Source: Epiperipatus broadwayi (lineage: Eukaryota; Onychophora; Udeonychophora; Euonychophora; Peripatidae). From it: DNA of 64,000 bases. The notes beneath the pieces were generated by a model. That model saw only the letters and a list, made by a program, of their open reading frames with translations, did no database searches and was not told where the DNA came from. The stretch covers positions 3,763,092 to 3,827,091 of the forward strand of contig JAQFVV010000020.1 of NCBI GenBank assembly GCA_028023455.1. The letters are read 5' to 3'. Below, piece after piece: positions 23,216-39,409 of this stretch. The position numbers were made by a program, and so were the translations under genes. Position 1 is the stretch's first letter, and each line of letters starts with the position of its first letter.

Positions 23216-24100
23216 ATATATATATATATATATTGTAACCCACGCTCACAACACCACTCATATACATTGCATGAGTAAATGCCCAGGGCGCCAGTTCTAT
23301 TAATGAATAGAACAATATAACAACATATCTGCTATAAAATTATTACTGAGACTCTTTACCTATGTCTACATTCAGCTCATCTCAGTGGGAGGTTACAGGA
23401 AGTTCATAAAATATATAATTATAAATAAATGAAGGAAGAAATATTATAAAACATTAAATAAAATATAAATCCTTTTGTTAATTAACTGCATGATAAAGAA
23501 TAACAACGTTTATTTGTAAAGACTATTAAAATATCCTTTCAACTTAATTTCTTCCATCATCCAAGTATAACATATATCAGATTGATATAATTATATCACT
23601 AAACAATTCTATGACTTGGCATATCATCATCTAAACAGCTACCTTAATGCCGATCAAGGAATATACAGTAAGATCTCAGGGAATTTAAAAAACACAGTTG
23701 AACTAAAGAAAATACATTGGCCCAGAATTTATAATTCTAACTTATAATAAAATGTAGTGAGATAAATTGACTAAATGTTTTACTGTGTTTAGCAATTAGA
23801 TAACGACAGAAATGGGGTATATTTTAATCTCACATCATTATCTAACCAATACATTAACTAGGCAGCCTTTCTTATACGTTTATCAAGTGGCAATGTTTCT
23901 TATAATGTTTGGATTGAGGAAACAATATTATCAGATACCAGCATATTTAATATCATAACTATAAAACAAGATAGTTATTTTATAATAGATGTATGAAATG
24001 TGGAGATGTGGAAATTAGTACACGAATGTATACAAGAATAACTCAAGACACAGTTTTTTAAATAAATAAACAAATCATTTATTACACTGAAAATTTAATT
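23216..24100 (+). repeat. Dispersed repeat of about 0.85 kb, copy 1 (possible solo LTR)
   Basis: Shares order and phrases with 47125-47960 in the same orientation: AAATGCCCAGG.CGCCA.TTCTAT, then GA.ACTCTT, then CAGCTCA.CTCAGT.GG.GGTTA, and later TTTTA.TCTCACATCA..ATCTA. Both copies begin right after a TATATATTAT/TGTAACC junction in TA-rich DNA. No coding frame is shared. Length and lack of genes would suit a solo LTR or another non-coding element, but end motifs were not confirmed. Confidence 0.6.
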
Positions 24101-24876
24101 TAAACATAATTATTTTACAATAAGACTACTTGTCTTAATAATTTTAATTCTCAAATAAATCTTTGGACATCAGTCTGGGATTATCCCTATTATATTACAT
24201 TATTTATTATTCATACCTTTTTGAAAGCAAAATTAACAAACAAAACTTGAATATTCTGACTTTGAATACCTGCTTTGCTTAAGCATTTCATCTAAACATA
24301 ACATTAACTAAATAATATATCATATTATTGGTACAATAAATATTTTGAGAGGATTATTTACTAGCAATTATTGAAATAAAGCAAATTTGTACCTTTGGCC
24401 ATCAACAAAGCAATTTTCTCTAACCAATTAAATAATCATTATTAATTACATACACTTTTCACGCACAGCAATAACATCTTATCCATTCTGATGAATGATG
24501 ATTTATAACTTTATGTTAAATGAATATAATGTGTTTTAAAACGTTTATTTCCTGTTTTAATTTCAATAACTCTATATTTTTATATCCGTGATATTATTTA
24601 TATTACGCGTGTGTGTCACATCTTAACCAACAATAATAGAAAACAATCTTTTCTTTACATTATCAATCCATTGAGGAAATATTAAACAATTACTTCATTT
24701 CAGACAATGCTGTAAACCAACCAACAAAATAAGACACTAATATTATATCAAGAATTTAATTTAACTATTTATCTGGCCACATACTAAATAACACAGAGCT
24801 ATATTTTCACGATTATACAAACAAAGCGTTCCAAGGGAAATTCACATGAGGAGCAAATAAACTCTTTGCTTAACAC
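24101..24876. other. A+T-rich non-coding stretch
   Basis: No gene seen. Confidence 0.4.
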
Positions 24877-25085
24877 TTCAACAATAACTCATCTAATTCT
24901 GAAATATACTATTGGTGTGGGACTTTTCCTCATCACCAGGACTATAAGAAAAACATCACTCAACTTCCTAAATATCATTTCATACTTCAACAAATAACTC
25001 ATCTAATTCTGAAAAATACTAGTGGTGTGGGACTTTTCCTCATCACCAGGGCCATAAGAAAACATCACTCAACTTCAAAATTATC
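24877..25085. repeat. 111-bp tandem duplication
   Basis: Two nearly identical units, each with AACTCATCTAATTCTGAAA, GGTGTGGGACTTTTCCTCAT and AACATCACTCAACTTC, starting near 24877 and 24988. Confidence 0.85.
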
Positions 25086-27677
25086 ACTTCATAATATGCA
25101 TACAATATAAAATAGGCTCTACTCATGGAAAATTATTAAAATATACTACATAAGCAAAATCTCTTTTTCCTACAAACATAGGATGCATCCAGAGTAATTT
25201 CCATTCCCAAAGCTCTTCTACGTATCTAACATTATATATATGCTGGCAGATAAATACATACAGATAACCTATTAATCCTTTCAATTCTTTAGAATATGAC
25301 AATATCCAAAATTTATACGTAAAATTATCCATAAATTGGACTTTTATTAAGCAAATGTAATAATTGTGCAATAATAGACATACACACGCGTAAATAAGAA
25401 TATATATAAAAAAAATTCTAAGTTATATACTATGCAAGCAACACGGTACTAAATAATACATTCAAATATAACTTTTAATTCCGAATAAACTTTAAGCTAT
25501 TTTTTTTTCTTTAAAATTTCATAGTCATAAATATTACGAATGAGATTTCTTTACCATCTCTATCCGACTATTTCTATTATATGTTCGTTGATTTAGAGCC
25601 CAGAACTCTCACTTTGAAACAAGAAAATATATAAAATACATATACACCTCTCTTTAACAATATAATAAAAAAAACATTTTTACCTTCGTAAAATAAAACA
25701 AAGCATATTTGAATAAAATCAATTTCACCAGCATATCCACACTTTGTGAATATGCATTCCGAGACGATCTGGAAGTTTATAATAGCACAAAATTATAAGC
25801 AAAACATAATAAATATGCCTATCTGTCTATCATATACATTGATGATGACAAGTAATAAAAAAAATAAAAAAACAAAAGTCATTTGTTCTTTGACATAAAA
25901 TAAATAGTTCACTTGCAAAGTCCTTCTCCAAGTTTGTTAAACAATAGGGAGATAGATTCCGAACTGAGTTCATGTTTATTAAGAATAAAAAACATAAAAT
26001 AAATTTCTGTAGGACAAAAAAAATCATATGTTAAATCTGATCTAGTATCTCCAATGTTCTTAGTGTAACTAATTGAGCTTACTACATCATACATAAGTAA
26101 TCAATCTTTATCACGATGGAAATATGAAAGACATTTTCAGCTACAGTTGTACAACAATTATTTAATTCACTCCATAGTAGTTTTTAAATTAAATGAGCAA
26201 TCGTTCTTAATAAATTTCTTAAATAGCATTTTTTTTTCTGACATTTTATAAGCTAGCATACATATAGTTATTTTTAAACATGGCAAATTAATATGTCATA
26301 ATACATTGGTAATTCCACAATTAATAATAATTTATTTTATAATGCATCCATATTGAAGAGAACAGAAATATACTGCATTCTTGTCCTTCCATCTGATTTA
26401 AGTACATATTTAATAAGTAATATCCTTTAGTTATTTGAGGTAATTCACATTTTCTTTCTTTCATAAAAGCACATATTATTATTCTCAATAAATAAATAAA
26501 GTCATTTTTCCGTAATGAATTTAAGTATGGCATGATATATTAAAATATACATATCTTTTAATTTTAATTTAACTTTTGTAAATGTAAGATATAATGAAAA
26601 ATTAAAATAAATTCTGTAAAAATGTTCTGCACACATTTCCAAAAAATATTATAAGATACACGCAGATTAGTTAGATGATTATAAAGTTCTTGCATTTTAT
26701 CTTCCTTCTTAACAATAAATAAATAAAGTAATGTAAGCTTAATATTATAGATATACATTTGAAAATATTAATAAGTATGAGGTGATTAACTCAAATGTTT
26801 AAATTAGTTAAAGAAATGAAAACTGATATACCTTCTTATATTCTAGCCTGACATGCTAATTGAAGACCTTTTTTCCGTACTAGAATTTCTTATGACTTTT
26901 CTTGAAGTTTACTTTAAAGCTTTTTAAAATTAATTTGACTTTTGGAAGACATTTGTATTTGTTATAGCAGAGAAGAATAATATACTGGCTGCAATTATAA
27001 CAATAATGAGCGATTTTTAATAAAGACTATTTGTTAAATAGATATTTCTTTCCTCCATCAAAAGGTCATCTGCACTCAAAAGGTTAACTCCATCTTTTGC
27101 ACTGAAAGCTAATTTAATATGCAAGAAATCTCCAAAAAACTCATTTTAACCTTCACAATTAAATCAAAACAAAATAATAATAATAAAAAAATAACTTTTT
27201 ACAAACTTGAAAGAAATGAATATTAATTAACTGTTAAACAAAAATGATTAATAATTTATTTAATTTGTAAAATAATCCACTGATCCAAATATCCATTAAT
27301 CATTGAGAAAAAATATATATTTGTTAAATTATTAAAGATAATTATTATAATTTAAGTGTTTTTATTGTAAATGTACTATTGCTTAGTTTTATTAAAAGAT
27401 GAGAATAAAATGAAACATACTAATTGTATACAATCGCACATCTATACTGCAGTTTAAATATTCACTTATTTTGATTAAATGCAACTGATTTGGTATGGGT
27501 TAAACATATTTTATTAATCAATATCTGAACATGGGTGGGTGTCACTGAACAATAGATCAGGAAACCATTCAAACAAGTATTAGATACTAACATAAAATAA
27601 CCTTGCATCCTCCTGACAAAATATACTAATTTCTATAATAAATAACCCCTCTTTCTTTCATTAAATAATTCATTATC

Positions 27678-27678
<1 letters not shown>
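25086..27678. other. A+T-rich non-coding stretch
   Basis: Several minus-strand frames of 60-80 codons fall here, as expected by chance at this composition. None shows a domain or biased composition that I would support as a gene. Confidence 0.45.

Positions 27679-27712
<34 letters not shown>
27679..27712. repeat. (AAT)n microsatellite
   Basis: Eleven consecutive AAT/ATA trinucleotides. Confidence 0.95.
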
Positions 27713-27714
<2 letters not shown>

Positions 27715-27939
27715 GCTTATAAAATGGTTAATCAAAATGCATAATTAATCAACATCTAAAGCTTTAAACAATTTCCAGCAAAATCATAAAATAAAAGCTT
27801 ATTTCATCATCATTTTTAATACAATACGGTTACCCACTATTGATATACTATGATTTTCTTGCTTGTGCCCATTCAGAGTGTCATATATATATATATATAG
27901 CAACACTATAAAATAAAATATAAAAAATAAATAAATAAA

Positions 27940-28340
27940 TATCTGATCAAATTGCCTATAACATTGGATGCCAAATTGTAATAGTATAAATTAAAAATAA
28001 ATTAATAAATCAAATGAAGTAATTTGCCTAACACTCTGGATGCCAAAAATGTAATAGAATAAATAATTAGCTTAACTTGATAATGATTAAAAACCATTAA
28101 CTTAACATTTACTAATCATTTAGTCATTATAATGGCAAAATATAACTGGTAAATTGTCCTCAGGCTAATTATTATCATGTTATGTGATAGGCAGTAAAAT
28201 TTAATAATATAAATAAATACATTAATAAATATTAATCAAACCTCACATTTATAAGCACCAAATGTAATCTTATCTCTGATAAAAGGTCTTATTTAGACTC
28301 TACTTGAATGCCAGATATAATGTTAATAATATGAACAAAA
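27940..28340. repeat. Degenerate minisatellite
   Basis: Phrases like TTGCCTA.CA.T.TGGATGCCAAA.TGTAATAG followed by ATAAAT recur near 27951 and 28022, with weaker echoes near 28180, 28250 and 28310. Confidence 0.55.
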
Positions 28341-31300
28341 CATACAAAATCTTAATTTAATGTTCTTTCTAGCAAATAATATATTATATCAATAATAATA
28401 AATATATAGAGAGAGAGACAGACTCTCAAAGTTTGTATTAACCTTTTTTGTCAAATATTCTCATTGGCTGAGTGAGGTAAAACTCTAAAATTTTGATTGG
28501 TCAATTACAGAATCAGTAGTAAAAATATATTTATTTTTAATATTATATTCATTTTGGTTTCATTTGTAAAAAGTATATTAATAATTTGTCAGTTTATGAA
28601 AGTGAACAAAAGTTTTTCCAAAAATAAATTTTTATTTATAATTATAAAAATATTCGATATCAGACATAAAAAGAAAGTTTGTAACAAATTAGAAAGTGCT
28701 GGGGACATCATTGATTTCTTTCTCAATTTATGTTCATGTAAAAGTAAAGAATTTTTTACTAAAATCTTACTATTTTTTTAAAATAATTATATTTTCAGCA
28801 TATTTTATCAAAATAATTTATAATATGTAACAAAATACTAAAAAAACACTCTAAAACATTCATTTTCATTTTGAAAATCAAAACAAAGAAGTTGGAGTAA
28901 TGAAAATTATTGTCAGGCACTCTTCTTTTGTTCAAAATGAGAACCAACTAATCAGCATCTAGGAAAGCCTGACTTCTCCCATTCTTGTAGCTTCTAGAGT
29001 CAATATTATTGATTTTTTTACTTGTAAAATAATTCTAGAGAGGACATCATCTTATAGTACCTTTTAAGCTTTAAAATAAGCATAAAACACAATGGTAATA
29101 TAAACACTGACAGTTTGGGAGTGACTTGAAGCCTTGACTACATCTATGCAGTTGTTTCTTGGAAGGAGTTAAGGTTGAGTGTAATAATTTAACTATCAAA
29201 GATTGTGGAAAAACAATTTAATAACCAAAATAAAAATTTATTGGTATAAACAATAATCACAATAAAAAAGTATTAAGTAGAAAATAGAATATTCCTTATC
29301 AATTAATTTAATCCTGAATTAATTAACATTCACCTATTATATGTGTTATGTGACTTTGTAAATATAACTGTCATGTTTGGGAATGATACACTGATAAAAA
29401 AATAAAAATGTATAATGCTATGGGAAAGTTGGTGTAAAAATAATGGTGGTCATATATGGGGTGATGGCAAAATCATCATCAACCCCAGTTCAAAATATAA
29501 ATATAAAATTTACATTAGTGATATTATCAAAAAGTATATATAAATAAGCAATGTAAGTAATTTTATATATTACAAAAGAGCATGAGATCAAGAGATCTCT
29601 GTGATCAGCCCAGGTACTCCTTAGAGCAACTAAAAATAACTGTACACCCATCAGCATTACTGAGTAATACTCAAATGTAATAACCATTCATCATCATGAA
29701 TGATGCATCAAAAGAAATCAACAGTCAATCTGGTGACTGCATTGGAAATGGGTCTTCTGTATATCAGGCTAACTATTGAGACATTGCCAGTTTGGGCAAT
29801 TATTTACCCTTTAATTTGGACCCACAAACTAAGTGCTCATCCATCAGAATACATAATAAAAAATCAAAAAAACAATAATACTGGGACATTAAAAAACATG
29901 CTGGTCATCATCATTGCTGTGGTCACTTAGTACCATTAGTGTACTAGCCATAATACACTTAATGTTTAATAGATTCTAACATAAAATAAAATGTAGTACA
30001 GGAACTTTGAAGAATGTACACTTCATGCAAAAACATGACCCTTGTCAACTAAATCACCCTAAAGCACTAAATATATTTCTATTTATACATTCAGTGCATG
30101 CTTGAATCTAGCTCCAAAGAATACAAGTTCTATTACTGCATATGACAAAGAGATGATGGAAACAGATATTCTAAAAATATTTCAAACCACAGGAATAATT
30201 TTTATAATTGAACACAAGTTTAATAACAATAACAATTTTAAAAAATGATATTAAGGTCTAGAATAAAGACATGCATATCAATTAAGCTTTCTGATTTTGA
30301 GTAACATAAAGTAATAACAAATTATCACTTGTGATTTATATATATGATTTATAATATTCAAATTATTACATTATGATTTATATTATTAATATACATAATT
30401 CAAATTATTATATTAATTTACATAATTAAAACATTAGATTTACTTAAACCCATTTAGCACATGGGAATGTGGCTTGATATAAAATGAACATGTTTGAACA
30501 GACATTTAATACTTAAAAATGATTAAAATTTACATGAGTGTCTATTTGACAGGAATTGCTATATATATGCACATATACATGTGTGTGCATGTAATTTCTG
30601 AGCATTATTTAAATTGTTCTACAATAATACATGGTTAAACCTTTTAACTTATATTTTTGGTAATACAATATTTATGCTGGTATACTAAAACACACACATA
30701 TATATTGTATCAATATCATATTAGTACATATATATAATTTTGTCTAAAAATTATTAGAAATAAAAAATTCTCATAAATAATGTGAGGGTTTCAAATTGAG
30801 AGAGTTATTTATAAAAATCTAAAGAGTTTTTTTTTTAAAACAGTTTGTTAAAAATCAATTGAGTCAGAAGAGGGGAGAGGGTTTGATTTAAAAATGTTAA
30901 ACTAAATGTTTAAGGATTGAGTGAAAGAGAATTAACTTGACAATTAATAAGAAAGTAAATAAACAATTAAAAGTTATCATAGTTCAAGAATAAATCTCCC
31001 TCTTGTTGTTTAAATTATTAAAGAAAGAAAAAAGGAAAGTAATTGTAAAAGTTAAACAACAAATACTTTTAAAAATATATATGTGTGAGTGTAAACAAAG
31101 AAATGACAAATGATAAATGCGTGTATATGTGCATGTTAAAATAATATTGAAAAACACATGAAAATAAATATTAAAATAAATAAATTCAGCACTAACTACT
31201 GATTGAAAATAACACATTTGCAATGCTATTTAATTAAGAAAGAATCTATAAACAATATAATTAAACTCTTATCAATTGAAATCGAAAGCAGTGGATAATG

Positions 31301-32860
31301 GATTTTGCTGGCAGCTACGAAAACAGACTACAAAAAATGACAACAGGTCATTACATAAATAGACCTAAATTGTCACAAGCAAGTCAGGTATTTTTGGATC
31401 AGTCAAATAGTCTTGTCAGTTCAATCTATGAGTTCAGTTCATCACTCAGTCATGGAGTGTTAACAGTTTCATCAGAACATATGATGAACTTCAAATCTTG
31501 TCGAAACACCAGTACCCTGCCTGCGATGAAGTAATAGCCACCAGAATATCTATTGTCTTAATAATAGTACCACAAAATAAATAACCATCTTCAACCTTCA
31601 TAAAAAAAGGAACCAGGATCGTGAATCAACAGAAATCCTCCACAGAAGCATAAATCCAGCTGGATGGTAATAAAACAAATCAGAAACACTCTGGAAATCC
31701 AGGAAGCAAACAAACAAAATCTCCATGCTCCAAAAAAGCCTAGGTAATTAATAACTTTCTTATTTCCATTTATAAATTCAAAGTAGTTATTGCTGTCCAT
31801 AAAGTAATCAATGAACTCTATAGCATGCATAAATGAACTATTGATGTGCATGTTTTATAAATGTCATGTATTATTTAATGCTTTTGTTATGTTCTAGTGT
31901 ATGAATTCAGAGTAAGTGCATGATCATTATATAAAAATACCAGTGTTATGTTAATTAAGATTTATAAAAGTATTTAAAATTAGTATAATAAATATTTAGT
32001 TAAAACAAATTATCTTTAAGTATCTTAAGCTTAATTTTGTCCACTAATTAAAGCAATAATTTGTTATTCTAGTACAAGTTACTTAGATAGCAATAGGCTA
32101 TATCTTAGGCATTGAATTAGTGGCCATTGTTCAAAGTGTGTTATTTATCCTCTGGGTAAGTAACTGGTGTCATGTTTCTGCAAAACAAAAAAGTGCTTTG
32201 AATGATAGGTGTTGAATTCAACAGTCGAAAATAAATATGTTTTCTACAAATGTGGTCAGTTAGATATGTTACACATATATATCTGTTTGCTTGGATTCAT
32301 GTGCTCTTTGAGTACTCTCTTATCTGCCTAAGGGGCCATGGTGGAGCAATACATATATTGCAAGGGATTTGGTAAACCCACCACCTGATTCAATATATAT
32401 ATATATATAATTTCACACATATGTGTGTCACAATAATTGATTAATTATATAAATGAAACTCATTTCTATCATATTGAGTTTACCAAATAACAAACAACAT
32501 TCATTTTTAGAATAACTAATTCTATTTTGAATATATATAAAATTCACATATATGTGTGTCTATCGATATAAAAAAAAATCAGTTTATCAAATTCTATTGC
32601 TGCTTTATTTTTTCAGTCAATAAAAGTATTTTCTTTTTTCTTCTTTTTTTAAAAAAAATAAAGTCGATATTTTTGACAAGTACCTCAAAAGTTTTTTTTA
32701 TGACAGGTTACTCTTAATTAATTAATTACATCTTTAAATTAATCTAAAAAGATTTTTGAAGCCCTTTTTTCCTTTTTCAAAATAAATTGTCCATGAATCA
32801 ATCATTACTTCTATGTTTTAGTTCAACTCAAGCAAAATTATTTACTTGTTATATTTTAAA
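28341..32860. other. Long A+T-rich non-coding stretch
   Basis: Frames of 62-94 codons occur on both strands (for example 28497-28781 and 31298-31534 on plus, 31591-31851 on minus). The one at 31298-31534 has a more even composition but no recognisable domain, and I do not support it as a gene. CATCATCATGAATGATG-like direct phrases near 29690 and 37588 hint at further elements. Confidence 0.4.
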
Positions 32861-34084
32861 ATATATAGATTTTTTGGTAGTCATCTGAAATCCGGGCAAT
32901 GTATCAAAACACATAAAAATGCTGTTTCTGCAGCCAGTCTTATGGTGGCTAATGCAGCATTTAATATTCTAGTAACCCATTTGGTAGGCCATTTTACATC
33001 ACAGTGTACAAAAATCTTACAGTCTATTTTGTGCTTCAAAACTATTTACGTGTATTTGTTCTATTTATAGCTGATCACCATATTGCTTGAGGGTGTTTTA
33101 ATTTCAAGTTGGTACAACTTTCCAAATCTCCATAATAGAGTAATGTCATTTATATTTAAATAATGTTGTTAATTACTAATAATTGTCATATGGTCCCCAC
33201 ATTTCCCTAAAAATGTTAATATGTAAAAAATTGGCAAAGTGTATGTTCGAACATACTTGGACAAAGCTCACATGCTAAGTCATGTTTCAGCATGAAAGAT
33301 ATGTGAGACCAATAAAAGATCCGAGAAGAATGTGCAATTTTTAAACTTTTCAGAATTGCCAAGTACAGAAAGTGTGTGAGAGTGTGTTCTTTTTTCAGGC
33401 ACATAACATCCTCCCAAATACATTACTTTTTATTACATCAATAAAATAATAAACAAGTTCAAAAAGTCCAAGTTTGTGTACTTTTTTTTAAAAATTTCAT
33501 TAGAAATTGACAAGTATTTGGATGATCTTTTTTCAGCGGGGTTAAAATAAATGACTATTTTGTTGACTTTTTGTTAATAATAACAAAGGATGAAAACATC
33601 CCAAAAAGCAGTTATTATAGAAGCCAAAAAAGGCTAATTCAAATGAAATATAAATAAAAGTAACAGGTGAAAAAAAGTTGTTTAAAAACACAAAAGTTAC
33701 TTTTGATTTAATAATAAAAAGAAAACAATTTAGTCAACCAAAAAAAAGGTAGAACAAGTTTTGATGGAGTTAAAATAAGTTTTTCATCATGAAACAGTCC
33801 AAAGTTTTAAAATTCCAAAAAATAAACACAAAATTAAATTACCAAAATTTGTTGGATAAAGAAAAATGTCAGATTTAAAAAAAACAATGAAAATGAATAT
33901 AAAAATTTGTTTAATAAAAAAGAAATAATGTTATAAATGACATAAAAAATTGTTTAATAAAAAAAAAAACATGTTCTATAAGAAAAAAGTTGCAGCAGCT
34001 GGGTAACATTATATTTGATAGATTTTTGTATAGCATCAATGCCCCAGTGGACATGCCTGGATTTCAGATGATTACTGATTTTTT
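32861..34084. other. 1.2-kb region with short inverted ends
   Basis: TCATCTGAAATCCGGGCA at 32881-32898 is matched by the reverse complement of 34054-34071 with one difference, and similarity continues outward for about ten bases (GATTTTTT). This could be the inverted ends of a small DNA element. The interior is A-rich with no coding frame. Confidence 0.4.
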
Positions 34085-35258
<1,174 letters not shown>

Positions 35259-35262
35259 AACC

Positions 35263-35569
35263 AAAAAGAAAGAGAGGACAGGGGGAAATGAGAGAGAAAA
35301 GAAAAAAATGAAAAGAGAAGAAAGAGCGGAGAGAGGAAGAGAAAAGAAGAGAGAGAATGGAAATGAGAGAGAAAAGAAAAGATTAAAAATTAGAAATGGA
35401 AAGAGAAGAGAACAAAATGAAATGAAATGATTTGGAAATGGATGAGGATGATATGTAGTGGATAGAGATGGAAGGAGAAGAAGAAATGAAATAATATGAA
35501 ATGGATTAGATGATAGAAGAGATGTGAAAGAGAGATGAGAAATGATATGAAAAGAAATGAAATGAGAGA
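35263..35569 (+). repeat. Purine-rich tract of about 307 bases
   Basis: The plus strand contains only three C in 307 bases; it is made of GAGA, GAAA and GAAATGAAATGA-type phrases with scattered T. It begins as a nearly pure purine strand and becomes richer in ATG-type repeats. It follows the (TA)n tract almost directly. No coding frame is plausible. Confidence 0.9.
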
Positions 35570-38500
35570 CTCTTAATGATTCGGCTCAGTGGATTTACAA
35601 TAAAATTTAAGAAAAGAGATGATGATTCAGAGATGTACAATCAGATAGAGACCAAATCCAATACTAGTGTAACTATAACTATTATGGCATATTAATAATC
35701 TACTACTAAACCACACAAAATATTATTTACAATCATTAACTAATAGTTATTAGAATAGCCTTACCAACATATTACACACACTGTGAATAAGAATAATTGA
35801 TACTTTGATTGTGAAAGATTATTTTACTAAATTATATTTAACAAGGCAACAAGAGTAAATGACCTCAGGAATTCTAAAACTAAAACTCTTGTGCAAAATT
35901 AAAGTTTAAGTTACTTAATAAATAATTGCTTGGTGAATAAAATAAATGAGTGATATCTTGGATGAACATAGCTTAACTATATTATGTTCAATCTTAGAAT
36001 AATAAACAAAAATAAAATATTAATTCACAAATTTAATGAATCAATTTAACTTTAAATTAATAATGGCCTATTATCCAAGACATTACTCGAGCAAAGAAAA
36101 GGATAAGGGTACTTTTTATGCCTTTCCCATACTCACAGACAACCTACTCAAGACCTCAAATGCAGATGGATTAAAATTCTTTGGACATATATAAGGTTAA
36201 AATAATGATAGCCAATGTGCAGTTAATATAAGATAATATGCAGCTTTTAAAATAATGGTAATTAAAAATATTCTTCTGAAGTACTAATATTCTTAATCTC
36301 ATATTGCATAGTCTTTAATCTGAGAAAATATACTGATAATTTAAAAATAAACTTTTAACTAAGAATTTAATTAAGTATCTGATATAATGCAATTATCTGT
36401 TATTATGATTTAATCTAAAAATCAGTTACTTTAGCATGGCTTTATAATTTTAAAACCAATATCAAATATATTTAATTAACCTTATGATATATTTGTAAAC
36501 TTTTGAATTGAAGATTTAATAAACTTTAGAAACTTAAGATTTTGTGAACTTGGAACCCAAGACAATAATATTTTCATATAAAAGCAAAACAAACAAAACA
36601 AAACTTTTGAAATAATAATAAATTGATTTATTGAGAACAATAATAAAGTGTTACAATTTAAATGGAATACAAACATTGCCAATATAGCGCTGGAACCTAT
36701 TACAAGCATTTTGACTTTTTAAGAACTTTACTTGGTTTATAAGAATACATAACTTCTTTAGTTACTGTTTTTGAGTATCCTTCTTAAAACTTTTTTTACA
36801 TTGTTTATTCTAATAAATAAACTAATAAATAATATAATTATACATAATAGCAGGCAAAAGTTATTCAATACTAAATTTTAATTTCTTTTAAACAATTAGA
36901 GATTTTGAAATCTTGAACTTTAATTATAATGTCTGTATTTAATAAGCACACTTCTAATTTTTAATTAAAAATAATTCATAACACTATGGTATCTTCTAGT
37001 AATCAGAATGACACACAATTAGGTTTGTGTTTGAAACCCTAAGCTTAACTTTATAATCTTGAGCTTAACAAACGCTAAGCTGGAAAAGCATAAATTTTGA
37101 AAATTACAACTAATATAACTAATATTAAAGCTAATGATATATTTTTAAATTAGACTAAGCTAATTTTTAAAATTAAACTAAATTAGATATATGGGGTATT
37201 TATTCATCAGAGTTCAGTTATACACTTTTAAATAAATTTTGTCCACATAAAACTGTAAAACTCAATGTTTTAAAATTAAAGATATAACAGACTTACAAAT
37301 CCAGTGGCACGAAACTCTGGATGAAAATATTAAAATTAGTATGTGTGAATTGCCACTTATATCATATGCATAATTTAACATATGTAATAATAAATAGAAC
37401 TTATTGTTGGTTAGCTTGTTGATGATAAAAATATCATATCAACACAATTCAAACATTGATAAACCTATGAGCCTTAAAATAGCTACCACTACCTGAAGAA
37501 ACAAAATTCCTCAAACAAACATATCTTGTCATCATTAATCTAAAACAAATGCAACATCACCTACTGTCATGAAATTAGCATTACATCATCATGAATGATA
37601 GGCTAAAATATAAAAATAATAGGCTCCTCAGAGTTGGAAAAGAATGTGGTGGCTTTCATAAATACCTAACTTTGAGGCAGAAACTAAGATATCTGGACCT
37701 TGTCTACAGTGTATCTGGGAACAGGAAAAACACACCAGACAAGCACAATACTCTCTCATGGGATTTCCAATGCTTATAAATGTGATCATCACCACTGAAA
37801 AATATAAGACAATAACCCTCTTTTGGGGACAAGCACTATCAAATCATGGAAATACAATACAATAAGGATGGAGGACTTTGTCTACTCCATAAAGCATACT
37901 CAAAATTATTAACTAAGTCTAACTTTATGAGGCTAACAAATAATAACTAATAGCAAGACATATACTTCACCTGAATTAACTAAGTTATTCCTAAGAAGTT
38001 TTAAAAAACAAAACATATATTCAATGTTCGAACCAACAAGGCAAACTGTCAAGTGACTACTATGAGAAATAATTTAAAATTAAATGCATATAAAATTCTA
38101 GGCAAGGCACAATGCACTCATAAAATATTCAATACTAAAATATAGTAATTAGTGGACTTTAAAAAAAATGCAAATTAACTCCGAGAATATTAATTCTCAA
38201 TGCATATAAAAATATTTGCAGTTACTATTACTATAACACTCATAAAACAAATGAATGGAAATTCTCTGATAAACTTCTTTCGCTAGTTTAAAATAAAACT
38301 GAGTGAAATATCCAATTTATAATAAACTAAGACTGTGATATTTAAATCTCTGTAAATAAAATTATCTAATAGATATTCACTTGTGAAACGCTTAATAAAT
38401 AAAGTAAATTGACCTAAGAATGGCAAAATATTTGCTCATTCTAATAAACCCATTAAGTTTTAAAATTATAATCCGAATTTACCTGGCATATTTATGCAAA

Positions 38501-39409
38501 AAGTGTTACACAAAATATCTAGCATAAATATTTTTATGGTTTTATTTTTTAAAAAAAACCCAATTAAAACAGACAATAAAAAAATAATACAGTAACTTAA
38601 GTTCCTATTTCAGCTCCATAATGATTTTTCCATTTAAAATATGTAGATAATTTATTCAGGCTAATTTATCTATCCGCATTCGAAGTTTCAGTCAAAACCT
38701 TTATAAAACATGGCAATGATTTCCAAAAATGAAAATGTTCAATAGTTCTTTAAATAAACACTTTCTTTTTTAAAGATAATTTTAAATATTAAAATAAAAT
38801 AAAATAGCATATGCATAGGCATAAGTATAACCATAGGCTGGCATTGGAAAAATAAACTCTTCAGCTGAGTATATTTTTTTATTGAATCCTGGGTTCAAAA
38901 TATAAAATAATATAATGTATGGCTTTATTTAAATTTCATTGTTCTCCTTTAGATAAATGCATTTTTTAAAATAGAGCTCTGTTTTTTAACATTTTTTTTT
39001 AATATTTCAAAATGTGTTTTTTCTAAAACAAATTTCCTTTTACTGTTTAAACATAAGAGTAGACTTTGTTAATAAACTAAAAACACTCCTCGGTTTCTGA
39101 ACTAAAATCAACCATCCTAAAGTTACTTATAAATAATGTCAAATACAACAGTTTATTATATATTTGATAGACACAAGTTCATTATTAATATTTGTAGATT
39201 CTTTTAAAGTTTTACTTCCAAACAAATTCTTTTCATACTACTGGGCATAAACGAGAATTATTATTTTTAAAATACATATTTTCCTCATAAACATTATTCT
39301 GTTAAGAGCATATTTACATGTATATATCATGTCTTAATAATGAAGTATTAAATTTAATGTCAATTTTAATTTATGAAGACACTGATGCATTTTCATTATA
39401 ATATTTTGA
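35570..39409. other. Long A+T-rich non-coding stretch
   Basis: No supportable gene. Short frames near 36.5-36.7 kb (minus) and 37.6-37.8 kb (plus) have no recognised domain. Confidence 0.45.

Noticed and set aside
24880-25085. GGTGATGAGGAAAAGTCC in the 111-bp tandem (reverse strand) as a satellite hammerhead
   Set aside because: No GAAAC follows a closed stem II; only the TGATGAG resembles the core.
25830-26094. Overlapping minus-strand frames as a gene
   Set aside because: Two frames of 61-65 codons overlap the same DNA, are rich in Ile, Phe and Lys as expected from base composition, and show no domain.
31480-31520. TGATGAACTTCAAATCTTGTCGAAACACC-like order suggesting a hammerhead
   Set aside because: The first core base is wrong, stem II is out of register by one or more bases, and no stem I partner is visible.
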